From JANNSO01 sp964485395 (lineage in GTDB: Bacteria > Spirochaetota > Spirochaetia > Treponematales > UBA12059): 64,000 nt of DNA. Where the stretch lies: the NCBI GenBank assembly GCA_964485395.1, contig CAZAJF010000012.1, positions 1 through 64,000 of the forward strand, read 5' to 3'. This document shows positions 53,010-60,851 of this stretch, one piece after another; position 1 is the stretch's first letter; the number at the start of each line of letters is the position of its first letter. Under the pieces are notes generated by a model, which worked only from the letters and a program-made list of their open reading frames with translations, was not told where the DNA came from and made no database searches. The translations under genes and the position numbers were made by a program.

Positions 53010-54491
53010 CTAGTTTTTTATTTCTGCCAACTCTATGGGAGACAGTTTCTCTTTTTTCGCCAGCGATTTCATCACTGCTTTTTCATCATACATAAGGAAT
53101 AAAACAAGTCCGATCGCGCAGAAAACCGCGGCGATCACAGCGGTAAGGCGAACGCCGAAAGCTCCCGTCAAAGCCCCGCCGGATGCTACATCGGCCACGA
53201 CGATATCCGAAGAGGCGGTTGCCGAGGCGCCGATGAGAAGGAGGCTGGGTATCAGGAGTCCCGCTACGGTCTGGCCCAACTTGGACATGAACGTTCGTGC
53301 GCCGAAAAATATCCCGGCCTTGAAATTGCCCGTCTCGATACCGTCCGCCTCGGCGATGTCCGAGACGATGGCATTCTGCACTATCCCAAAAATCGCTAGG
53401 GGCACCGCGGCCATGATCGCCACGATCAAGCCCTGCACTTCCGGCGAGAACGGATACAGACCCAGGAAGGTCGCATAGACGAACGTGACGATGAACCAGC
53501 CGAAAGCAAGCACGAGCAGCTGTTTCTTGCCTACTTTCTTGGCTATCAGGTTGACCGGCACATAAAAAACGAATGACAGCAGGAACATGATCATCACGAG
53601 CGTGGAATTGTAGGTTTTGTTCATTTTGAGCAATACCGTCACATAATAGACCAGCACCGTATTTATGATCGTGATAGCTACCCAGTAGGCAAGGTCGGAA
53701 AGCGTAAAGCGCAGGAAGTTCCGGTTTTTAAACGCAGCGACGATCGATTTGAAGATAGAACCGGTGGATACGTTGGTTTCGCAATATTTTTTTTCATCGA
53801 TGAAGATTACGGGCAGCAGCATGAAAACGAAGGATACGACGGCGAAGAGCGTTACGACGGATTGGAACGCCTGCGCCGAGGGCATGCCGGCCTTTTCAAA
53901 CATGCTTTGAAACAATTCCACCTGCGAACCGACCATCGTGCCCAATGCCCAGGTAATCGATATGAACGTCGAAAGCTGCAAACGCTCGTCTGGTGAATGC
54001 CCGAGCTCGGGCAGAAGCGCGAAGAATGGCGTCACGTACATGGTCATGAACCAGTAGAAAAGGAAGACCGTTACGAACAGCCAGACGGTATTGAGCGCGG
54101 TGATTCCGGCGTTGGGCGGAAAGAACACCAACGCTGACAACGCTGCGAACGGCAGAACCGAAACCGCCAGGAAGGAACGGCGCTTGCCCAGTTTTGATTT
54201 TGAACGATCCGACAAGCCTGCGATAAGCGGATCGGTAATAGCGTCAAAGAGACGGCCCAAGGAAAACACGAGACCGATTATCGTCAGGCCGAATAAAACG
54301 ACGCCGCCGGAGCGTATGATCGGCAGCACATTATCCTGTACCACGAACGGCCCCATCTTAAGGCCTGGGGGCGGAAGGTAAAAATAAACCAGCTTTGAAC
54401 CTACGGCGAAGCTGGCCAGCGACCAGCCGAATTGGCCGAAGGCATACATCCATTTTTTCCAGAGGGGAAGAGTCTGCACGGAATTGGTCAT
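53010..54491 (-). CDS. GPH-type (glycoside-pentoside-hexuronide) cation symporter, MFS
   Basis: 493 residues, about 12 TM helices. SLGRLFDAITDPLIAGLSDRSKSKLGKRRSFLAVS is the GPH D....G..SDR.....GRR signature. Homologues import sugars with Na+ or H+. The start is taken at 54491 after AAAGGAT; the longer frame reads into the promoter. The substrate cannot be read from sequence. Confidence 0.87.
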   Translation of the reverse strand: MTNSVQTLPLWKKWMYAFGQFGWSLASFAVGSKLVYFYLPPPGLKMGPFVVQDNVLPIIRSGGVVLFGLTIIGLVFSLGRLFDAITDPLIAGLSDRSKSKLGKRRSFLAVSVLPFAALSALVFFPPNAGITALNTVWLFVTVFLFYWFMTMYVTPFFALLPELGHSPDERLQLSTFISITWALGTMVGSQVELFQSMFEKAGMPSAQAFQSVVTLFAVVSFVFMLLPVIFIDEKKYCETNVSTGSIFKSIVAAFKNRNFLRFTLSDLAYWVAITIINTVLVYYVTVLLKMNKTYNSTLVMIMFLLSFVFYVPVNLIAKKVGKKQLLVLAFGWFIVTFVYATFLGLYPFSPEVQGLIVAIMAAVPLAIFGIVQNAIVSDIAEADGIETGNFKAGIFFGARTFMSKLGQTVAGLLIPSLLLIGASATASSDIVVADVASGGALTGAFGVRLTAVIAAVFCAIGLVLFLMYDEKAVMKSLAKKEKLSPIELAEIKN

Positions 54492-54522
54492 CGAATATCC
54501 TTTCAATTGCGTTTGTTCAGCT

Positions 54523-54551
54523 AGTGTAGATGCAGAAAGCAAAGTTTGCAA
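54523..54551 (-). promoter_or_regulatory. Symporter promoter
   Basis: Minus strand TTGCAA (54551-54546, within palindromic GTTTGCAAAC), 17-nt spacer, TACACT (54528-54523). The palindrome may bind a regulator. Confidence 0.5.
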
Positions 54552-54658
54552 ACAAATTGTTAAAACCTTTTACAAATAAGGGAGTATTGCCGTGAAAGCA
54601 AAGGTACAGGCTATCTACCCCCTCCCCAAAAGACCGGATTTTCTATATAATTGGAATC

Positions 54659-56338
54659 ATGGCAACAGTAGACGACAAGAAAATTATTTATACCATGCAT
54701 CGGGTATCCAAGAAGCATGGAACGAAACAGGTCCTCAAGGACATATCGCTCAGCTATTTCTACGGCGCGAAGATCGGCGTCATCGGCCTTAACGGCTCGG
54801 GAAAGTCGAGCCTGCTCCGAATCCTTTCGGGCGCGGACACCGAAATCCTGGGCGAGACGAGCTGCGCGCCTGGCTATACTATCGGATTCCTGCAACAGGA
54901 ACCCCACATGGACGACGGCAAAACCGTCCGCCAGGTGGTTTCCGAAGGCGTCCAGGAGATAGTGGATCTGCTTGCGGAATTCGAAAAGGTAAGCGAGGCC
55001 TTCGGCGATCCTGACGCGGACTTCGACAAGCTGGCGACCCAGCAAGCCCAGCTGCAGGAGAAGATCGAAGCGGCCGACGGTTGGAACCTCGACGCCAGGC
55101 TTGACCTGGCCATGGAAGCCCTCCGATGCCCGCCTCCCGACGAAGCAGTGGACCATCTGTCCGGAGGCGAGCGCAGACGCGTGGCTCTCTGCAGGCTCCT
55201 GCTGCAAAAACCCGACATCCTGCTCCTGGACGAGCCCACCAACCATCTGGACGCGGAAACCGTTGCATGGCTCGAGCGTCACCTGCAGCAGTACGAAGGA
55301 ACCGTCATCGCGGTGACGCACGACAGGTACTTCCTGGACAACGTCGCCGGCTGGATTCTCGAGCTGGACCGCGGAGAAGGAATCCCGTGGAAAGGCAACT
55401 ATTCCAGCTGGCTCGAGCAGAAAGGCCAGCGCCTGGCCCTCGAGGAAAAAGGCGACAGCGCCAGGGCCAAGACGCTCGAGCGAGAGCTTGAATGGGTGCG
55501 CATGAGCGCCAAGGGTAGACACGCCAAGAGCAAGTCCCGCATCGAGCGCTACGAGAAGCTGCTTGCAGACGGCGAGCGCGAGAAAGTCCGAGAAACCAAG
55601 CTCGTGATCCCGCCGGGACCGCGCCTGGGCTCGGTGGTGATCGAGGCCAAGGCCATCGCGAAAGCCTTCGGTGATAAATTATTGTTCAACGACCTCAGCT
55701 TCACCGTTCCGCCCGGAGCCGTCGTAGGCATCGTCGGCCCCAACGGCGCGGGAAAGACCACGCTGTTCAAGCTGATAGCCGGCATGGAAAAACTCGACGG
55801 CGGTGAGCTCAAGCTCGGCGACACGGTCAAGCTGGCCTATGCCGATCAGATGCGCGCGGGACTGGACCCCGACAAGACCGTATGGGAGCAGCTTTCCGAC
55901 GGCCTGGATATAATCAAGCTGGGCGGCGGCAAGGAAGTTAACAGCCGCGCCTACTGCTCGTGGTTCAATTTCTCAGGCGGCGACCAGCAGAAAAAAGTGG
56001 GCGTGCTTTCGGGCGGCGAGCGAAACAGGCTCAACCTCGCGGTAATGCTCAAGGAAGGCGCCAACGTGATGATGCTTGACGAGCCCACCAACGACCTGGA
56101 CGTAAATACGCTGCGCGCCCTCGAGGAAGCCCTGGACGAGTTCGCCGGCTGCGCCTTGGTAGTAAGCCATGACCGCTGGTTCCTGGACCGCGTCTGCACG
56201 CACCTCCTTGCGTTCGAGGACGGCGAGGTGCTGTGGTACGACGGCAACTGGAGCGAGTACGCCGAATACCGCCGAGAAAAACTCGGCGGCGACGCCGACC
56301 GTCCGCACCGTTATGTTTACAGGAAACTCGAAAGATAG
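54659..56338 (+). CDS. ettA: Energy-dependent translational throttle protein EttA (ABC-F)
   Basis: 559 residues, the usual EttA length. Two ABC domains: Walker A GLNGSGKSS and GPNGAGKTT, signatures LSGGERRR and LSGGERNR, Walker B ILLLDEPTNHLD and VMMLDEPTNDLD. The linker contains KGRHAKSKSRIERYEKL. EttA gates the ribosomal E site according to ATP/ADP. TATAAT lies 7 nt before the ATG and there is no spaced Shine-Dalgarno. The last ~35 bp (HRYVYRKLER) are copied in the adjacent tandem repeats. Confidence 0.95.
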   Translation: MATVDDKKIIYTMHRVSKKHGTKQVLKDISLSYFYGAKIGVIGLNGSGKSSLLRILSGADTEILGETSCAPGYTIGFLQQEPHMDDGKTVRQVVSEGVQEIVDLLAEFEKVSEAFGDPDADFDKLATQQAQLQEKIEAADGWNLDARLDLAMEALRCPPPDEAVDHLSGGERRRVALCRLLLQKPDILLLDEPTNHLDAETVAWLERHLQQYEGTVIAVTHDRYFLDNVAGWILELDRGEGIPWKGNYSSWLEQKGQRLALEEKGDSARAKTLERELEWVRMSAKGRHAKSKSRIERYEKLLADGEREKVRETKLVIPPGPRLGSVVIEAKAIAKAFGDKLLFNDLSFTVPPGAVVGIVGPNGAGKTTLFKLIAGMEKLDGGELKLGDTVKLAYADQMRAGLDPDKTVWEQLSDGLDIIKLGGGKEVNSRAYCSWFNFSGGDQQKKVGVLSGGERNRLNLAVMLKEGANVMMLDEPTNDLDVNTLRALEEALDEFAGCALVVSHDRWFLDRVCTHLLAFEDGEVLWYDGNWSEYAEYRREKLGGDADRPHRYVYRKLER

Positions 56339-56769
56339 AATCAAGCCGCCGACTTCCCGCAATGCGCGGACGGTCGGCGTTCCGTACNNNNNNNNNNNNN
56401 NNNNNNNNNNNNNNNNNNNNNNNNNNNNNNNNNNNNNNNNNNNNNNNNNNNNNNNNNNNNNNNNNNNNNNNNNNNNNNNNNNNNNNNTATGCCATGTCGG
56501 CGACTTGTGCCGACATGGACGCGTCGCCGGAAGCGACGCGCGTCCGCACCGTTACGTTTACAGGAAACTCGAAAGATAGAATCAAGCAGCCGACTTCCCG
56601 CAATGCGCGGACGGTCGGCGTTCCGTACTATGCCATGTCGGCGACTTGTGCCGACATGGACGCGTCGCCGGAAGCGACGCGCGGCCGCACCGTTACGTAT
56701 ACAGGAAACTTGAACGCTAGAATCAAGCAGCCGACTTCCCGCAATGCGCGGACGGTCGGCGTTCCGCAC
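56310..56769. repeat. 141-bp tandem repeat array, interrupted by an assembly gap
   Basis: Two full units, 56488-56628 and 56629-56769, plus a partial unit before the gap that includes the ettA 3' end. Each unit carries the hairpins CATGTCGGC-N7-GCCGACATG and GCGTCGC-N5-GCGACGC, an outer GCCGAC/GTCGGC pair and a near-copy of the ettA last codons. Units differ by a few substitutions. The true copy number is unknown because of the gap. Confidence 0.85.
56388..56487. other. Assembly gap, 100 N
   Basis: Exactly one hundred undetermined bases, a conventional placeholder for a gap of unknown length, inside the tandem repeat. Confidence 0.98.
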
Positions 56770-56786
56770 TGCTGAACGGTTGTAAT

Positions 56787-56936
56787 TTGAGCGTGAGACA
56801 GGCGGATTTCCTACGGACATCAGCCAAAGTGCCTTTGACCTACTTAAGCGAAAAGATCGCAGAAAATGACATCGTCATAGTCGGAAAGATAGACGCACAG
56901 AAGGAAACGCTCGACTTCGTTAACAGCGCTCTTTAA
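56787..56936 (+). pseudogene. Orphan C-terminal ORF fragment, unknown
   Basis: Reads 49 codons from a TTG (LSVRQADFL...) through KIAENDIVIVGKID to KETLDFVNSAL and stop. It looks like real protein (regular amphipathic pattern, no low complexity) but has no ribosome-binding site and emerges from the repeat array, so the upstream part is probably lost in the gap or deleted. Family not recognised. Confidence 0.35.
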
Positions 56937-57069
56937 CAGGGTGTTGAAAAACCTCGGATGAGGATTTTCAACACTTCCAAAACGTAACATTACCGTAGCA
57001 TTTGTAATCAAATGCGAGGAATGTTGAAGGCTGTTGGAAATGCAACCAGCTTTTTCAACAGCCTGTTAA
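56933..57069. mobile_element. MITE-like element with TTAACAGG terminal inverted repeats
   Basis: Left end TTAACAGGGTGTTGAAAAAC and the reverse complement of the right end TTAACAGGCTGTTGAAAAAG match at all but two of 20 positions. The 137-bp element has no gene. Internal hairpins are GTGTTGAAAA/TTTTCAACAC with CCTC-GGAT-GAGG, and GCATTTG-TAAT-CAAATGC. Related arms lie at 13664-13702. Confidence 0.65.
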
Positions 57070-57091
57070 ACCAAGCCGAAGGAAGGTATCC

Positions 57092-57874
57092 ATGAATCAA
57101 CAAAATCAGGACGCCTGGAACAAGCAGTCTTATGATGCCTGGCTCGAGCGTTTCGGAACCCCCGCCGACATGGCGAAAAGGCTGCGGGACGACCCGGCCA
57201 AGACGCTTCAGCCGCTGACAAGTGCTATGGGCAACGTCAACGGAAAAAAAATACTTAACCTGATGGGCTCGAACGGGACGAAAGCCGTAGCGCTGGCCCT
57301 CCTCGGAGCACGAGTAACAGTGGTTGATTTCTCGGATGGAAATCGCCGATACGCGACAGACTTGGCGGAAGCCGCAGGGACGCATATCGAGTATATAGTA
57401 GCGGACGTCCTGAGCCTGGAAGGCAAAATCGAGATGCAATCCTTCGACATCGTCTTCGCCGAAATGGGCATCCTGCATTATTTCACGGAGCTTAAACCTT
57501 TTATGGATGCTGTTTTCAAGTTATTATCTTTTAATGGATTATTCATTCTTCGCGATTTCCATCCCGTATCCACGAAGCTCATATCCTACCGGGGCTCAAC
57601 TGCGAAAGTAAGGAAGTACAGGGTTGACGGCGATTATTTCGACAAAGGTCTCAAGGAACGGGACGTCGCCTTCGGCAAATTCCTGCCCGACGGCTCGGAA
57701 TCCGCAAAGGTGCTCCTTCGCGCCTGGAACCTCGGCGAAATCATAAGCGCCGTGGCCGGATCGGGCTTCGTCGTGCAAAGCCTGGAAGAAGAGCCAAACC
57801 AGTCGTCGGATGTCTTTGACAAAGGCATTCCCAAGACCTACACGCTGACCGCCGGGAAAGTTCGCTTCGCCTGA
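57092..57874 (+). CDS. Class I SAM-dependent methyltransferase
   Basis: 260 residues. The methyltransferase fold has GKKILNLMGSNGTKAVALALLGARVTVVDFSDGNRRYA (motif I and acidic loop), IEYIVADVLSLE, FDIVFAEMGILHYF and GLFILRDFHPVS. Motif I is NLMGSNGTK rather than the common GCGxG form. Similar proteins are annotated only as methyltransferases; the substrate is unknown. GAAGGAAGG precedes the ATG. Confidence 0.8.
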   Translation: MNQQNQDAWNKQSYDAWLERFGTPADMAKRLRDDPAKTLQPLTSAMGNVNGKKILNLMGSNGTKAVALALLGARVTVVDFSDGNRRYATDLAEAAGTHIEYIVADVLSLEGKIEMQSFDIVFAEMGILHYFTELKPFMDAVFKLLSFNGLFILRDFHPVSTKLISYRGSTAKVRKYRVDGDYFDKGLKERDVAFGKFLPDGSESAKVLLRAWNLGEIISAVAGSGFVVQSLEEEPNQSSDVFDKGIPKTYTLTAGKVRFA

Positions 57875-57884
57875 AACGGGATCG

Positions 57885-57915
57885 CCTGCGCAAAACCGCG
57901 ATACTGCGCAGGCGG
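57885..57915 (+). terminator. Hairpin after the methyltransferase gene
   Basis: CGCCTGCGCA and TGCGCAGGCG pair perfectly over 10 bp, shortly after the stop codon; only a short T stretch follows. Confidence 0.6.
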
Positions 57916-57920
57916 TCTTA

Positions 57921-58013
57921 TCAATTAATGATAATTATTATTGCCGCGACGAATGCGGCCAGACTCAGAACCATAAATATCAGCAGGATTTTCGTGCTGT
58001 TTTTCATGCCCAT
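57921..58013 (-). CDS. Small single-TM protein, 28-30 aa
   Basis: ATG at 58013 (or 58007) after GAAGGAA encodes a Lys/Ser start then one hydrophobic helix (ILLIFMVLSLAAFVAAIIIIIN). It lies after the ABC-2 permease gene on the same strand and may be a subunit or regulator. It is too short for similarity. Confidence 0.45.
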   Translation of the reverse strand: MGMKNSTKILLIFMVLSLAAFVAAIIIIIN

Positions 58014-58084
58014 CGTTCCTTCCCGGCGTTGAGCGCGCGCCTTGGGTTTAATGCTTCCATGGTCCGCATGCGCAGGTAATCCAC
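58004..58084 (-). CDS. Possible small ORF, 26 aa, between permease and TM peptide
   Basis: GTG at 58084 with GAGG 9 nt upstream, starting 1 nt after the permease stop; encodes VDYLRMRTMEALNPRR... ending KERWA. Its TGA overlaps the second ATG of the TM peptide (ATGA). Coupling spacing supports it; there is no homology. Confidence 0.3.
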   Translation of the reverse strand: MDYLRMRTMEALNPRRALNAGKERWA

Positions 58085-58085
58085 C

Positions 58086-58865
58086 CTACTGAACCTCATC
58101 CCGAGCCTCCTTTTCGCTTACCCGGAAATACCCGTATAAAAAAGCCGAGACGGGCATTACCGCAAGGGTAAAGACGCCGAAGAGGATATTCAGGTCCTTA
58201 CCGACCCCGTTCTCGCCGGCCATCGAGGATAAATTGACGAACAGGGATCCGCCGGTTGTATTCTTGCCCAGCATGATAAGGCTTATGGTCAATGCTATGA
58301 AAAAAACGGTCACGAAACCGGTATAAAAACCGGCGGTCTTAAGAAGGGGAAGTTTTCGAAACCTCGCGGAACCCGCGAAGAAAAGCGACATTCCCGCCAG
58401 TAATCGGGCCAGGTCGATCCCTTTCATGATTTTAAAGGGAATCCAGACAAACGTTCCCTCAGAGCCCATGACGCGTTCAGCCAGCGCGAACGAAAAAGAC
58501 AGTCCCCAACCCACAAGCATGAAGGCGACGGGGAAAAGAATAAAACAGAAAACGAATGCCACCGTATATTGCTCGCAGCCGGTCGCAGGCAGAAGGATCC
58601 AGTCGCATCCGGACTTTCCCCTATGCATTGCCTTGAAGGCGCCGGCGGCCAGGAAAACTCCCGAAAGGCAGAAAACGAAAAACCACGCGGATCCGTCCGG
58701 GGTGTTGAACAGCGCTCGCTTGAAGAAAACAAGTGACAGAATATTAATTCCAGCTGCCAGCCCAGCCATGATGCCGAAGGCAGGCAATTCTTCGAGCATC
58801 CGGTTCCTCAGGAGCAGCGCGACGCGAATCGGGCTGAATCTCCAGTTTAATTGGCGTGCCGTCAT
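58086..58865 (-). CDS. ABC-2-type transporter permease
   Basis: 259 residues, about six TM helices (FGIMAGLAAGINILSLVFF; AWFFVFCLSGVFLAAGAF; VAFVFCFILFPVAFMLVGWGL; GFVTVFFIALTISLIML; ILFGVFTLAVMPVSAFLYGYF). Its ATG overlaps the ATPase stop (ATGA). No family beyond ABC-2-like membrane subunit can be named. Confidence 0.72.
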   Translation of the reverse strand: MTARQLNWRFSPIRVALLLRNRMLEELPAFGIMAGLAAGINILSLVFFKRALFNTPDGSAWFFVFCLSGVFLAAGAFKAMHRGKSGCDWILLPATGCEQYTVAFVFCFILFPVAFMLVGWGLSFSFALAERVMGSEGTFVWIPFKIMKGIDLARLLAGMSLFFAGSARFRKLPLLKTAGFYTGFVTVFFIALTISLIMLGKNTTGGSLFVNLSSMAGENGVGKDLNILFGVFTLAVMPVSAFLYGYFRVSEKEARDEVQ

Positions 58866-59785
58866 AGTGTTGCCTCCCTGGTCGAGATGGCGGGGCCATC
58901 TGAATATGCCGACAGCTCCGCGCGGGATTCCGACGGCGAGTTCATTACGGAAAGAAGCCTGGAGGGATTGGCGACGGCGGCGTTGAAGAGCAATTCTATA
59001 TCGGCGGGGAGCGGTTCCCCGATCCGGCCCGCGATTCCCCCGCAGCGCGCGTCTACCAGCGCCGCCCAGCCTGCGGCGTTTTTTTCGGCATGCACTATCC
59101 CGGGGCCATCGAGGGAATTGAGCATGACGGTGGATAATTTCGCGAGAATGTCAGCCTGGGCCAAGGTACAGAGTATCCTGCCGCTCTCCACGATTATGAG
59201 CGGATCGATAAGGCTCTCCAGGTCGCGCACCTGGTGGGTGGAGACGATGACGACCCGATCGGCCGCCGCGATCCCGACGAGCATGCGGCGGAATTGGGTC
59301 TTGGACGGAATATCCAGCCCGTTGGTAGGCTCGTCCAGGAGCAAAAGCCTGGCCCCGCTGGCCATGGCTGCCGCCAACGCGAATTTCTTTCGCTGGCCGT
59401 AGGAATAGCTCGTGAGGACCTTGTCTTCATCTATGTTAAATTCAAGTAACAATTCCTGAAATCGCGCGCGATCGAAGGCGGGCCTGAAAACAGCGTAGCG
59501 ATTGAGCCATTGCCCCGGCTTGAGGGGAGGCAGCCACGGATCCTCGGGAACGAAGGCGACATCCGCGAGGAAAGCGGCTTGCCTGGCGCCGGGGTTGCGC
59601 CCGAAACACGAAATCGCGCCGGCTTCCGGACGCAGTGCGCCTGCGAGAAGCTTCAACAAGCTCGTCTTACCCGCGCCGTTAAGGCCCAGGAGCCCGTAAA
59701 CGGCCCCGGGCGCCAGGTCCAGGCTTAGATTCTCGAACAGCTTTTTTCTGCCATACCCGAAAGTCATGGCACCGCAGTGAACCAT
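58862..59785 (-). CDS. ABC-2-type transporter ATP-binding protein
   Basis: 307 residues. Walker A GLNGAGKTS, Q-loop region FVPEDPW, signature YSYGQRKKFALA (degenerate LSGGQ), Walker B LLLLDEPTNGLD, H-loop VSTHQV. This matches YtrB/EcsA-like exporters of drugs, peptides or lipids. The start is taken at 59785, 7 nt after AAGGAG. A regulatory palindrome overlaps this region; no regulator gene is adjacent. Confidence 0.87.
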   Translation of the reverse strand: MVHCGAMTFGYGRKKLFENLSLDLAPGAVYGLLGLNGAGKTSLLKLLAGALRPEAGAISCFGRNPGARQAAFLADVAFVPEDPWLPPLKPGQWLNRYAVFRPAFDRARFQELLLEFNIDEDKVLTSYSYGQRKKFALAAAMASGARLLLLDEPTNGLDIPSKTQFRRMLVGIAAADRVVIVSTHQVRDLESLIDPLIIVESGRILCTLAQADILAKLSTVMLNSLDGPGIVHAEKNAAGWAALVDARCGGIAGRIGEPLPADIELLFNAAVANPSRLLSVMNSPSESRAELSAYSDGPAISTREATL

Positions 59786-59795
59786 CGAACGCTCC

Positions 59796-59823
59796 TTAGC
59801 ATACTGTTTAAATAGCACGCTAA
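59796..59823 (-). promoter_or_regulatory. Palindromic operator at the ABC-2 operon
   Basis: A 28-bp near-palindrome, forward TTAGCATACTG...AGCACGCTAA, symmetric at 11 of 14 half-positions, directly upstream of the ribosome-binding site. A possible -35 TTGACT (59845-59840) is 17 nt before TAGCGT within it. YtrA-type GntR repressors often bind such sites ahead of ytrBC-like operons. Confidence 0.6.
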
Positions 59824-59855
59824 GGCAAAAACGTTCGAGAGTCAAGGGCTGGCTG

Positions 59856-60713
59856 TTATTCTTTTTGAACCCGCTTTATTTTCCAGGAGGCCAGCAGCTC
59901 CAAAACGAGCCCCATAAGCCGGAAAGCCCGTTCTTCATATAATTCAACGGTATCCCCGCTGCCGTGCAGGACGGCCCAGGTCTCCGGCATCACGGGTCTT
60001 GAAACTGCCGCCCAGGGCGGAAGGTTGGTATCGGCCGGGAGCCTCCCGACTTCGTTTCCTGGAAGGACCGTCAAGACGAGGGAAGCCTGCCCGGCGCATA
60101 AAAAGCCAAGGTCCTCACCGAACGGGACTTTCGCGCGCCGAGCCATGGCGACCGTCTGGTCGGCATGGCCTCTCAATTTATTCAAGAGCTGGGTAGCGGT
60201 TGCGTCCACCTGGGCGGCAAGCTTTTCCATGCCATGCTCCCGATGCAATAGCGAGTCAGTGGCGCTTGAAAGCAGCAGGGTATCCCCGCGTCCGCATACA
60301 TCGAGGGAAAATATAACCGGCGCGTTGAACCCGAGCGTGGAGAATGCCCGGCCCAACGCGTACGAGCCCTGATCGGTCGGCAATGCGGAGCCGAGCTCCT
60401 CATGATCGGTAAAAATAACGCAGGTATTGAAAGCGGCTTCGTCCCGAGCGAGAAAATCCACGAGCTGCAGTGCGGCCGCCGAATTATCGAGCGCGCCTTG
60501 GGTCCCGGCTACGCGGTCATGATGCGCGGTTATAATTTTAGTCCTGTACGCGGGAGAGCGGCGGTTGTTTTTGGGAAAGGCGATGACATGCCGCGCCCCG
60601 GATAGATTCACCTCGCGGGCCTTGATGCCAGCCGCATTCAAGGCACCGATCAGAATCGTCGGGCGGTCGGATCCGGGAGCCAAGTATTCGGTAAACCAAA
60701 AAGGCAGGTGCAT
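59856..60713 (-). CDS. M28-family metallopeptidase-like protein
   Basis: 285 residues, no signal peptide. Zinc-site blocks ITAHHDRVAGTQGALDNSAAALQLVDFLAR (H.D and DN), FTDHEELGS (EE) and VIFSLDVCGRGD resemble the M28/M20 aminopeptidase fold. A compact co-catalytic zinc aminopeptidase or deacylase is likely; the substrate is unknown. GGAGG precedes the ATG. Confidence 0.75.
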   Translation of the reverse strand: MHLPFWFTEYLAPGSDRPTILIGALNAAGIKAREVNLSGARHVIAFPKNNRRSPAYRTKIITAHHDRVAGTQGALDNSAAALQLVDFLARDEAAFNTCVIFTDHEELGSALPTDQGSYALGRAFSTLGFNAPVIFSLDVCGRGDTLLLSSATDSLLHREHGMEKLAAQVDATATQLLNKLRGHADQTVAMARRAKVPFGEDLGFLCAGQASLVLTVLPGNEVGRLPADTNLPPWAAVSRPVMPETWAVLHGSGDTVELYEERAFRLMGLVLELLASWKIKRVQKE

Positions 60714-60851
60714 AATCCTCCGGGCAAGCGCAGTATACCATATTTTGCGGCTTTTGCTTCCGCATCGCGTAATGTTTTTTTGAAAAACCCCTATCGCGCG
60801 CGGAAAAAACGTACTACAATTATTATTCGATCATTACCCAAGGAGTCGATC

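Noticed and set aside
56233..56775. Repetitive 47-aa-period protein across the gap
   Set aside because: Open because the repeat length is a multiple of three; it overlaps ettA out of frame, has no start signals and is also open on the other strand.
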